NCBI GenBank assembly: GCA_028288775.1
Contig: JAQGHP010000400.1
Location: 1 to 5,352, forward strand
Direction of reading: 5' to 3'
Source of the DNA: Phycisphaerales bacterium
GTDB taxonomy: Bacteria > Planctomycetota > Phycisphaerae > Tepidisphaerales > Tepidisphaeraceae
DNA: 5,352 nt
The notes under the pieces were generated by a model. It was not told the DNA's origin. It made no database searches and saw nothing but the letters and a program-made list of their open reading frames with translations. This document shows, piece by piece, positions 1-5,314 of the stretch; position 1 is the stretch's first letter, and every line of letters starts with the position of its first letter. A program made the translations under genes and the position numbers.

Positions 1-37
1 GCGTCGTCGTTGCGGATGGTCGCGTGAGTGCTGGGTT

Positions 38-107
38 AGTGCAGAGTGCAGAATACAGAGAGCGCCCGAATTTTCACTCTGCACTCTTCATTCTGCACTC
101 TGCACTT
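38..107. repeat. Inverted heptanucleotide repeat array, potential large hairpin
   Basis: The right half (75-107) is a run of 7-base units: CACTCTG, CACTCTT, CATTCTG, CACTCTG, then a partial CACTT. The left half carries the same unit in opposite orientation: CAGAGTG (42-48), CAGAATA (49-55), CAGAGAG (56-62). As a result 38-54 is a perfect 17-base inverted match to 90-106, with a 35-base loop. Bases 39-48 can also pair with 75-84, so two alternative stems are possible. The element starts five bases beyond the stop codon of the large minus-strand gene, so it would lie at the 3' end of that transcript. It has no T-tract, so it is not a classical intrinsic terminator; it may still stabilise the mRNA end or slow polymerase. 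It resembles in style the short tandemly repeated heptamers of cyanobacteria and other bacteria with large genomes. Confidence 0.85.
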
Positions 108-111
108 GCCC

Positions 112-2517
112 CTATTCCCCTTCCTCCGGCTCCCATTCCGTCAGCATCTTTTCCGCGATGGCGGGGGGGATGTAGCCGGCGGGGAAGAAGATCGCGAGCT
201 GGTTGTCCCAAGCCATGATGATGCGGCCGCCGGGGTCGAGCCAGATGCGGGTGGGGTGATCGACGGTGGGGATGTTGTGGGTGAAGACTTTTTCCACCTT
301 GAACGGCTGCGCCGCGCCGGGCGTTGGCTTGATGCGTACCACGCGGCCGGGCTGGTTGAAGAGGAACAGCCTGCCCTCTTCCGTGCGGATGAGCGTCGCC
401 GGGCCGGGGCCATTCGCGGTGGGAGGAAGTGTCCAGGTCGCTTCCTTGCCTGATCGAGTGACGACTCGAAGATCGGTCAGGCCGCCGAAATAGTGATTGC
501 CTTCGTGGTCGATCAGCAGGAGCGACGGATCGACGGGGGCGGTGGCGGGAGTGGTCGCGGGAACGGCGTCGGTGGTGGGGCCGGGCTCGGACGCGTGTGT
601 CGTTGCGGGTGCGGTGGCGGTGGTGCTTGTCGCCGACGGTTCGGTAATGGGCGGAACCTGATCCGCACGGGTGAAGACCTCTTCCTTCTCATCGACAAGC
701 TGCCAGCCCTCTTCATGCAGGGCATAGGCGCTGGCGCGCTTGGTGACGGGCCAGCCCGCTTTGTCCCAGCCGACCGTCTCGGCGGTCTTAAAGACCCAGA
801 CCGGCAGGCGGGGCGTTGGGTCAGGGAGCGTGGGATCGACGATTAGCGTGGCCTCTCCAGCGTCGGACGGGGCCGTGGCCGGCTCAGGGGAGGTGGAGGG
901 GAGCGTCGCCGGTCCGGTTGTCACGGTCGATGCGCCTGCCGCGGGCTTCTTAAAGACCCATCGGCCCCGGCGATCCGTCCCCACAAACTCGCTGAATGCG
1001 TGCTCGCTCTTGCGGAGGAGCGTGACGAAGCCGTTGCCCACGAATCGACGGGGGCCGCGCACGTCGTTGGTAACGATCCAGTCGTTTCCCATCGCGTAGA
1101 GCCTGGACTTGCCTGCGATAAGATCCTCGGTCAAAGCCGGCGGCAGCAGCTCGATCGCGCGGCCGGGGCGAATGCTGATCCACGCGGGGGCGCGGAAGTC
1201 GGGACCGGCGTCGGGGTCTTGGAGGTTGGGGATGGAGACGCCGTGCTCGGCGTAGAAGACCGTGCCGCCGTCGGCCAGCCTCGCGGCCAGCTTCAGCGAT
1301 TTGTCACCGGTCAGCGCCATGCCGTTGAGGGTGGGGACGGCCTTTTGCTTGAGCAGCTGCCGCAGGCGGGCCTGGGCCTCGGGGGGCTGATCGTTCATGA
1401 GCTTTTCAAGGATGGGCCAGATCCCCGACCCGTACTGTGAAAGCTGGTCATAGGCTTCCTTGCGCTTTTTATCATCCGCCTCGGAGAGGGCATCGACCAA
1501 TTTGGCGATCTGCTCCTCGTTGACGGCGGCGTGGGCGAGCGTGTTGAAGCCGACCTGCACCGCGCCCGCGTCGTTAACACTCATCACCAAAACGGTGCCG
1601 TCGAGCAGGGGGACCAGGTGCAAGATTTTTTCCGGCCAGCCGGAATCGGGGGAGAGGTCGGTCCATTTCCCGCCCTCCTTCGCGTCCACATAATGGCCCG
1701 CACCCCGGCTGCCGATGAGGCCGTTTTCCCACGGAATCCACGCCGTCAATCCTTCCGCGTCGAGCAGCACGCGCGGCTCGGCGAGCTTGCGCCCCGGGCC
1801 AATACCGGCGGCAGGCGCAGGGGAGGCGAGTTCGTGGTACGACTCCGAAACGTCAGGCGCGAATCGGAATACCGAAACACCGGAAGCCGACGGCACCACG
1901 ACCTTTTCATTCCATGCCAGCGCGTGTTCCCAGTGGTAGTCACGCCGGGCCGGCAGAAGCCGCCGACCGAACGCGGTGGAGACGACCTCGTATGAGCCGT
2001 CTGGCTTCGCGCAAACCATATAGGGGGGCCAGATGCCGACGTTGTCGGGCATCCAGTGAACGAACACCACCCGCTCACGCAGGACGTGGGCGTCCACGTC
2101 CTGCTTGTCGTCGACGGCATCCTTCAGCACGCGCTCGGTGGGGGCGGCGTCCGGGCGCGTAATCCACAGCTCCTGTCGGGGGATGCCGCTCAGGTAGACC
2201 GGTTCGTGCAACACGAGATGGGCGGCCTGCGAAATGTCCAGCGGCACCGCTAGCGGCTGGGTCGTCGGGAAATCAGGATAGGCGGCGCGAACAATATCGA
2301 GCACCGAGCGAGGAATGACCGGCTCCGCCGGAGACGTCGCCAGCGCGGTCGAGCCCGGCTTGGAAGCGGGCACGGGAATAGTCGCGGGCGTCCCGCCGAC
2401 GGTCACAGGCTTATGGCGGGCTGACCAGGCTTGGTAGCCGAGCGCCGCAGCGATCAGCCCGGCCAGCAGCACGCCCGCCGCCAGGAGTTTTCCCAAGCCA
2501 TGTGACATTCGCGCCAT
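112..2517 (-). CDS. Large exported or membrane-anchored protein of unknown function, beta-rich with a helical segment and TAP-rich linkers
   Basis: This encodes 801 residues of no recognised family. Residues about 10-28 form a hydrophobic helix after a short basic start, reading as an uncleaved N-terminal anchor or signal peptide, so most of the chain should lie outside the cytoplasm. Residues 41-67, 526-558 and 622-664 are low-complexity Thr/Ala/Pro/Ser linkers. Between them are beta-rich stretches with recurring strand-turn patterns such as TEEGRLFLFNQPG (712-724) and DPGGRIIMAWDNQL (761-774), suggesting propeller-like blades, which is an inference. Residues about 333-395 are strongly helical, with an amphipathic pattern resembling the HEAT-like segments frequent in planctomycete proteins. 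No catalytic motif was seen. The ATG at 2517 is preferred because AGGGA lies six bases upstream; the in-frame ATG at 2508 lacks such a site. The gene is divergent from the ANTAR regulator and has no same-strand neighbour in the window. Its reality is well supported; its function is unknown. Confidence 0.88.
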   Translation of the reverse strand: MARMSHGLGKLLAAGVLLAGLIAAALGYQAWSARHKPVTVGGTPATIPVPASKPGSTALATSPAEPVIPRSVLDIVRAAYPDFPTTQPLAVPLDISQAAHLVLHEPVYLSGIPRQELWITRPDAAPTERVLKDAVDDKQDVDAHVLRERVVFVHWMPDNVGIWPPYMVCAKPDGSYEVVSTAFGRRLLPARRDYHWEHALAWNEKVVVPSASGVSVFRFAPDVSESYHELASPAPAAGIGPGRKLAEPRVLLDAEGLTAWIPWENGLIGSRGAGHYVDAKEGGKWTDLSPDSGWPEKILHLVPLLDGTVLVMSVNDAGAVQVGFNTLAHAAVNEEQIAKLVDALSEADDKKRKEAYDQLSQYGSGIWPILEKLMNDQPPEAQARLRQLLKQKAVPTLNGMALTGDKSLKLAARLADGGTVFYAEHGVSIPNLQDPDAGPDFRAPAWISIRPGRAIELLPPALTEDLIAGKSRLYAMGNDWIVTNDVRGPRRFVGNGFVTLLRKSEHAFSEFVGTDRRGRWVFKKPAAGASTVTTGPATLPSTSPEPATAPSDAGEATLIVDPTLPDPTPRLPVWVFKTAETVGWDKAGWPVTKRASAYALHEEGWQLVDEKEEVFTRADQVPPITEPSATSTTATAPATTHASEPGPTTDAVPATTPATAPVDPSLLLIDHEGNHYFGGLTDLRVVTRSGKEATWTLPPTANGPGPATLIRTEEGRLFLFNQPGRVVRIKPTPGAAQPFKVEKVFTHNIPTVDHPTRIWLDPGGRIIMAWDNQLAIFFPAGYIPPAIAEKMLTEWEPEEGE

Positions 2518-2608
2518 ATTGATTCCCTGAAAGCGAACGGAAGCGAGAATCTACCACAAACCCGCGTCTGCGGAAGCAGCGGCCGCCGGGCACAATCTCC
2601 GCACGAAA

Positions 2609-2639
2609 TCGATACAAGGGGGCTAGTGAAGTCTATAAG
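2609..2639 (+). promoter_or_regulatory. Weak promoter candidate for the ANTAR regulator
   Basis: TATAAG at 2634-2639 matches five of six bases of the sigma-70 -10 consensus. TCGATA at 2609-2614 is a 4/6 match to the -35 box, but the spacer of 19 bases is long. Initiation here would give a leader of about 110 bases containing the two stem-loops listed next. This is consensus matching by eye only, and planctomycete promoters may deviate. Confidence 0.22.
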
Positions 2640-2649
2640 ATTGATTGGG

Positions 2650-2708
2650 CCCACCGAGCGCGGATCGAGACGGCGGATATTTATGCGACGAGTGCCGGGT
2701 CCGGTGGG
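2650..2708 (+). promoter_or_regulatory. Long-range stem in the ANTAR gene leader
   Basis: CCCACCG at 2650-2656 is perfectly complementary to CGGTGGG at 2702-2708 and encloses 45 bases. Inside, CGGC (2671-2674) can pair with GCCG (2694-2697). The enclosed part includes the AT-rich stretch ATATTTAT (2677-2684), unusual in this GC-rich DNA. The structure lies upstream of the regulator's start and would be transcribed if the promoter is at 2609-2639. A seven-pair stem of this span can occur by chance in GC-rich DNA, so the role is open. Confidence 0.3.
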
Positions 2709-2720
2709 AGACGCAGCTTT

Positions 2721-2743
2721 GTATCCGTCCCCCTGGGACATAC
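2721..2743 (+). promoter_or_regulatory. Stem-loop just upstream of the ANTAR gene's ribosome binding site
   Basis: GTAT (2721-2724) pairs with ATAC (2740-2743), and GTCCC (2727-2731) pairs with GGGAC (2735-2739). This gives nine base pairs with a two-base CC bulge on the 5' side and a CCT loop. It ends seven bases before the GGAAG ribosome binding site (2750-2754), so its folding could affect ribosome access. The loop has three bases, not the six-base loop with A at position 1 and G at position 4 expected of ANTAR target RNAs. Confidence 0.45.
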
Positions 2744-2758
2744 CTGAATGGAAGAACG

Positions 2759-3364
2759 ATGAGTAGTACCACCAACCCCGTGGCCAAACGCCGCGTGCTG
2801 ATCGTCGAAGACGACACGCTCGTGGGCATGGGCCTTCGCGCGCATCTGGAAAAGCTCGGGCACGAAGTGATCGCGCAGGCCTCCACCGCCGCCGAGGCCC
2901 AGGCGTTCTATCGCGACAAGCACCCCGACATCGTCCTGATGGACATCCGCCTGAACGGCGTCGACGGGATTGATTTGGCCGGCGTGCTCCTCAAGGAGCG
3001 CCGCGCGCCGATGATCGTCATCTCCGCTTTCAGTGACAAAGAGCTGATCGAGCGCGCGAGCCTCGCCGGCGTGTTTGGCTATTTGATCAAGCCCGTCAGT
3101 GCAGAAAGCCTTCAGGCCCAGATCGAAGTGGCGGTGCGGCGTTTCGACGAGCATGAGAAACTGCTCGCCGAGAAGGAGCAGCTCGCCCAAACCCTTGAAA
3201 CGCGCAAGCTGGTGGAACGCGCCAAGGGCGTGTTCATGAAGCGTCTGAACCTCGACGAAGCTGAGGCCCACAAGCGGCTGCAACAGGAGAGCCAGAAACG
3301 CCGCATCAGCCTGGCCGACCTTGCCAAAAAGATAATAGAATCGGAAGAGCTGCTCGGCGGCTGA
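2759..3364 (+). CDS. ANTAR-domain response regulator (receiver plus RNA-binding antiterminator)
   Basis: This 201-residue cytoplasmic protein should be phosphorylated on Asp by a histidine kinase and then bind RNA hairpins to prevent transcription termination, as AmiR, NasR and PdtaR-type proteins do. Residues about 11-128 are a receiver domain: acidic pocket E17-D18-D19, phosphoacceptor D62 in LMDIRL, switch residue S89, Y108 and invariant K111 followed by Pro. A charged helical linker (about 128-150) leads to the ANTAR domain (about 149-195), with the hallmark ERAKGVFMKR (153-162), then DEAEAHKRL and the SLADLAKKI end. The Phe commonly found in the EAF part of the motif is His here (H171). 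Length matches the PdtaR type. The frame is open from 2645, but ATG 2759 is chosen because the receiver begins right after it, GGAAG lies four bases upstream, and the extra 38 residues are not domain-like. No kinase gene adjoins it, so it is an orphan regulator here; its RNA targets are not visible. Confidence 0.96.
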   Translation: MSSTTNPVAKRRVLIVEDDTLVGMGLRAHLEKLGHEVIAQASTAAEAQAFYRDKHPDIVLMDIRLNGVDGIDLAGVLLKERRAPMIVISAFSDKELIERASLAGVFGYLIKPVSAESLQAQIEVAVRRFDEHEKLLAEKEQLAQTLETRKLVERAKGVFMKRLNLDEAEAHKRLQQESQKRRISLADLAKKIIESEELLGG

Positions 3365-3378
3365 TTGCCGGCCGCCCC

Positions 3379-3394
3379 CGCCCCGGGCGGGGCG
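3379..3394. terminator. GC-rich hairpin between convergent genes, possible bidirectional terminator
   Basis: CGCCCC (3379-3384) and GGGGCG (3389-3394) form a perfect six-pair stem with a GGGC loop. It lies 14 bases after the stop of the ANTAR gene and about 50 bases past the stop of the opposing 178-residue gene, so it could end both transcripts. There is no T-tract on either strand, which weakens the case for intrinsic termination. Confidence 0.4.
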
Positions 3395-3446
3395 CAGGCG
3401 GGCTCCGAGGAAAATGGTTTCTACGCCGCGCGGGCTCCGGTGCCGC

Positions 3447-3983
3447 CTATTGGGGGGGCACGGACGGCGGAGCGCCGGCCGGGGCCGGCTGATAGCCCAA
3501 TTTCTTCAACTCTTCAATGAGCTTTTCCTGATACCACGGATCGAGCACCATGTACCCATCGCGGGTGACGAGCTGATGGTTCGGGTTGATCGTGTATTTG
3601 ACGAGGCGGCCATCCTGGATGTCGATCACCCCGATGACGTCTTTGGATTCCTGCTGTTCCACGGGAACGTGAACGCGCTTGTCCAGCACAAGGAGCTGAC
3701 CCGTGCCGCCGCTTTGAGCCGCGGCCATGAGTCCCGGGTTCCTAGGCGCGTGGATCGCGAGCACGTTGTGCAGGAACTGAACGAACGCCCGATTGGGGAC
3801 GAAGGATTCGGGAGACACGTCCGTCGCGCCCGGGGCGATTTCTCCGATAACGGCTTCGTCGCGCAGTCCGCCCAATTCCTGAACTTCCTGCGGGCTAAGC
3901 GGCGATAGGATGGTGTGCTCGGGCTGGCCGTTAAGGGCCGCCGACTTGTAAACGTAAAAAGGGACGCGCGGCGCTGGGTTCAT
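3447..3983 (-). CDS. Conserved-looking hypothetical cytoplasmic protein, 178 residues
   Basis: I do not recognise this family. The start MNPAPRVPFYVYK has no signal peptide or membrane segment, so the protein is probably cytoplasmic. The middle (about 62-90) contains a likely helix with FVQFLHNVLAIHAPRNPGL, and residues about 96-146 alternate hydrophobic and polar residues as in beta strands (QLLVLDKRVHVPV, then DVIGVIDIQDGRLVKYTI). A final helix WYQEKLIEELKKLG is followed by a Pro/Ala-rich tail ending in PSVPPQ. The start is well supported: AAAGGA lies seven bases upstream of the ATG at 3983. The reading frame is free of low-complexity sequence apart from the tail, and codons are like those of the neighbours. 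It is convergent with the ANTAR gene and divergent from the secreted pair, so it is probably transcribed alone. A run of seven G on the plus strand (3452-3458) near the 3' end is a possible frameshift site that would alter only the tail. Confidence 0.85.
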   Translation of the reverse strand: MNPAPRVPFYVYKSAALNGQPEHTILSPLSPQEVQELGGLRDEAVIGEIAPGATDVSPESFVPNRAFVQFLHNVLAIHAPRNPGLMAAAQSGGTGQLLVLDKRVHVPVEQQESKDVIGVIDIQDGRLVKYTINPNHQLVTRDGYMVLDPWYQEKLIEELKKLGYQPAPAGAPPSVPPQ

Positions 3984-4034
3984 AGGTTGGTCCTTTGCTC
4001 ACTGTGCCGTTGCATGAATGAACGAGTCGCCCCC

Positions 4035-4040
4035 ATCATA
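4035..4040 (-). promoter_or_regulatory. Candidate -10 box for the 178-residue protein gene
   Basis: Read on the minus strand this is TATGAT, five of six matches to the sigma-70 -10 consensus, with TGC nearby upstream. The implied transcript start is about 45 bases before the ATG at 3983. No acceptable -35 hexamer was found at the usual spacing, so this is tentative. Confidence 0.25.
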
Positions 4041-4111
4041 AGCAACGGGGTGGGCCGGAAAAAGTCGCGGGCCGCCGGCCGGTGAGCCCGCCACAGGGCC
4101 GCATCGTCCCC

Positions 4112-4127
4112 TAAACGTCGGCGTTTG
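4112..4127. repeat. Small inverted repeat in divergent intergenic region
   Basis: AAACG (4113-4117) and CGTTT (4122-4126) flank a TCGG loop, with a further T-G pair outside. It sits in the 229-bp region between the divergent 178-residue gene and the first secreted paralogue, about 87 bases upstream of the latter's start. It could be an operator half-site pair or a small hairpin, but five pairs are easily due to chance. The rest of this intergenic region is GC-rich and shows nothing else convincing. Confidence 0.25.
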
Positions 4128-4212
4128 CGCGGTGCGACATGAGCGCGGCCGCAGGACTGATCCGAACGCGGCACGCTGGCAGGCCACCCGCCGGGCCGGT
4201 AGCTTAGGGAGA

Positions 4213-4722
4213 ATGATCACGTCGCGAATGATTTTCAACTTGGCGCCCCTCGCCTTCGCGCTGATTCTCCATGTGACGCCCGCGACGACATTCGCGGACC
4301 ACTTTGCCGTATCACTTGAGGTATCAGACGGGAAGGCCAGGCAGGCCGCCGGGACGGAAAGCGACCCGCCTAAGGATCCGGCAGTCGCGCCGCGGCCCGT
4401 GTTCAACGCCCCGGCGGACGCACAGCTTGCCGCGACGTGGAAAATCACCGCTACCGGCAAGGAGCCACTGAAGGACGTGCTGGTGCATTTCTATGTGGTG
4501 CGGATCGCCCGCGCGGGCCAGGCCCCGCCGCCACTGGAGCCCAGGGACGTGGTACTGGAGAGCGCGCTGACGATGGATTTCGACCCCAAGACCGGCACGG
4601 GCGCCACACTGAAATTCCGCGTCCCGCAGCCGGGCACGTATCTCGTGCGGATCGAAACGCAGGGGGGCTCGGAAAAGAAAACCCACGAGCATTTCGCGGC
4701 GATCGATGTGGTGGTGAAATGA
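4213..4722 (+). CDS. Small exported protein, first of two tandem paralogues
   Basis: This encodes a 169-residue protein with a Sec-type signal peptide: MITSRM, a hydrophobic core (about 7-21), then a likely cut after TTFA (residue 28), leaving a mature chain that starts DHF. The mature part is predicted to be beta-rich, in the manner of an Ig-like sandwich, and to act in the periplasm; function is unknown. Motifs shared with the next gene are PRPV (60-63), KDVLVHFYV (87-95), TMDFDPKTG (120-128), GTYLVRIE (141-148) and HEHFAAID (158-165). The frame is open from a GTG at 4132, but that would add 27 basic residues ahead of the signal peptide. ATG 4213 is preferred although its AGGGA (4206-4210) is only two bases away, unusually close; ATG 4228 would be 17 bases from it. 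The gene ends 55 bases before its paralogue and is probably cotranscribed with it. Confidence 0.85.
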   Translation: MITSRMIFNLAPLAFALILHVTPATTFADHFAVSLEVSDGKARQAAGTESDPPKDPAVAPRPVFNAPADAQLAATWKITATGKEPLKDVLVHFYVVRIARAGQAPPPLEPRDVVLESALTMDFDPKTGTGATLKFRVPQPGTYLVRIETQGGSEKKTHEHFAAIDVVVK

Positions 4723-4723
4723 A

Positions 4724-4752
4724 ACGTGAAACGTGAAGACGTGAAACGTGAT
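4724..4752 (+). repeat. Heptanucleotide repeat ACGTGAA between the tandem paralogues
   Basis: Four copies of ACGTGAA, the last ending in T, begin at 4724, 4731, 4739 and 4746, with one extra G between the second and third. The array begins within two bases of the stop codon of the upstream gene; GTGAAATGA covering the stop already resembles a degenerate unit. It ends 14 bases before the ribosome binding site of the next gene, so it occupies most of the 55-base spacer. It is not self-complementary in a way that makes a strong hairpin, unlike the array at 38-107. Confidence 0.85.
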
Positions 4753-4777
4753 AAGTACATAGGCTCGGAGGACTGCT

Positions 4778-5278
4778 ATGAACATTCGGGCGCAACTGCC
4801 ATGGGTCGTCGGCGCGTTTGTGGCGGCGGGATTATTTGCAGCGAAGGCGAGGGCGGAGCATTTTCAGATCGAGCTGTCGGTGACATCGCCCAACGACAAG
4901 GCGACCGCGGGTGCGGACACCTCGCCCCCGGCCCAGGGGCACAGGCCCCGGCCGGTCTGCCATGCCAAGGCGGGCGAGCCGCTGGTATTGCAATTTTTCT
5001 TCACCAGCAATTTCCCGCACAATACGATTAAGAACGTGAAAGTCCGCTACTACGTGGCGGCCGAGGAGAAGACTGGCCAATCCGCCGTCCCACCGCGCGG
5101 CGACGCTCCGGCGGCCGAGGGGGAGTTCACGATGGACTTCAAGCCGGAGACGGGGAAAGTCGGACTCCGCCAAAAGATGCAGCTAGAGAAGAAGGGCGTG
5201 TATCTCGTGCGGGTGGAGTCCGACAACAGCGACAACGACCACGAGCATTTCGCGGCGATTGACCTAGTGATTGAATGA
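4778..5278 (+). CDS. Small exported protein, second of two tandem paralogues
   Basis: This encodes a 166-residue protein with a clear signal peptide: MNIRAQ, hydrophobic core (about 7-22), and cleavage after ARA at residue 26, leaving a mature start EHF. It aligns along its full length with the preceding protein: PRPVCHAKAG (57-66), KNVKVRYYV (85-93), FTMDFKPETG (117-126), GVYLVRVE (140-147) and HEHFAAIDLVIE (155-166). It differs in having a single mature-chain cysteine (C61) and a more charged middle. The fold is probably an all-beta periplasmic domain; function is unknown, and no catalytic residues are evident. Its start is decided by GGAGG (4767-4771) six bases before the ATG, the strongest ribosome binding site in the window, suggesting higher translation than the upstream partner. 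No further same-strand gene follows within the remaining 74 bases. Confidence 0.92.
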   Translation: MNIRAQLPWVVGAFVAAGLFAAKARAEHFQIELSVTSPNDKATAGADTSPPAQGHRPRPVCHAKAGEPLVLQFFFTSNFPHNTIKNVKVRYYVAAEEKTGQSAVPPRGDAPAAEGEFTMDFKPETGKVGLRQKMQLEKKGVYLVRVESDNSDNDHEHFAAIDLVIE

Positions 5279-5293
5279 TTTCCGTCAGTTGTA

Positions 5294-5314
5294 GGGCGGG
5301 CGTACTCGCCCACC
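5294..5314 (+). terminator. Hairpin after the secreted-protein pair, possible terminator
   Basis: GGGCG (5298-5302) pairs with CGCCC (5307-5311) around a TACT loop. Two further G-C pairs (5295-5296 with 5313-5314) lie beyond one mismatch. It starts about 16 bases after the stop codon at 5276-5278. The sequence after it has only a few T residues, so intrinsic termination is possible but not typical. Confidence 0.4.

Noticed and set aside
1..27. Frame 1 at the left edge is open up to TGA at 25-27 and could be the tail of a plus-strand gene converging on the large minus-strand gene.
   Set aside because: Eight codons are too few to distinguish a gene end from chance.
38..107. CRISPR-like repeat.
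   Set aside because: Units are only seven bases and contiguous, with no spacers of uniform length.
46..1995. Many long plus-strand open frames opposite the large minus-strand gene.
   Set aside because: They are antisense shadows typical of GC-rich DNA: low-complexity Gly/Arg/Ala composition, no ribosome binding sites, and they lie opposite a frame with a signal anchor and ordered domains.
2568..2579. Four-pair hairpin CTGC-GGAA-GCAG with a GNRA-type loop, upstream of the large minus-strand gene and of the ANTAR gene.
   Set aside because: The stem is too short to separate from chance in this sequence.
2645..2758. Upstream extension of the ANTAR regulator by 38 residues.
   Set aside because: The added residues are not part of any receiver fold, and the ribosome binding site is next to ATG 2759.
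2520..2758. ANTAR target RNA (two hairpins with six-base loops having A at 1 and G at 4).
   Set aside because: I looked for such loops in the leader and found none; the strongest stem has a three-base loop.
2681..3283. 200-residue minus-strand open frame across the ANTAR gene.
   Set aside because: It is the antisense of a confidently identified receiver-ANTAR gene, with a His/Leu/Gly-biased sequence.
3398..3439. Ten-base direct repeat GCGGGCTCCG at 3398-3407 and 3430-3439 between convergent genes.
   Set aside because: Short and isolated in very GC-rich DNA, with no further copies seen nearby.
3414..3908. 164-residue plus-strand open frame opposite the 178-residue minus-strand gene.
   Set aside because: Its composition is rich in Arg/His/Asp/Val as expected of a shadow frame, with no good ribosome binding site; the minus-strand frame has AAAGGA at the right distance and a more protein-like sequence.
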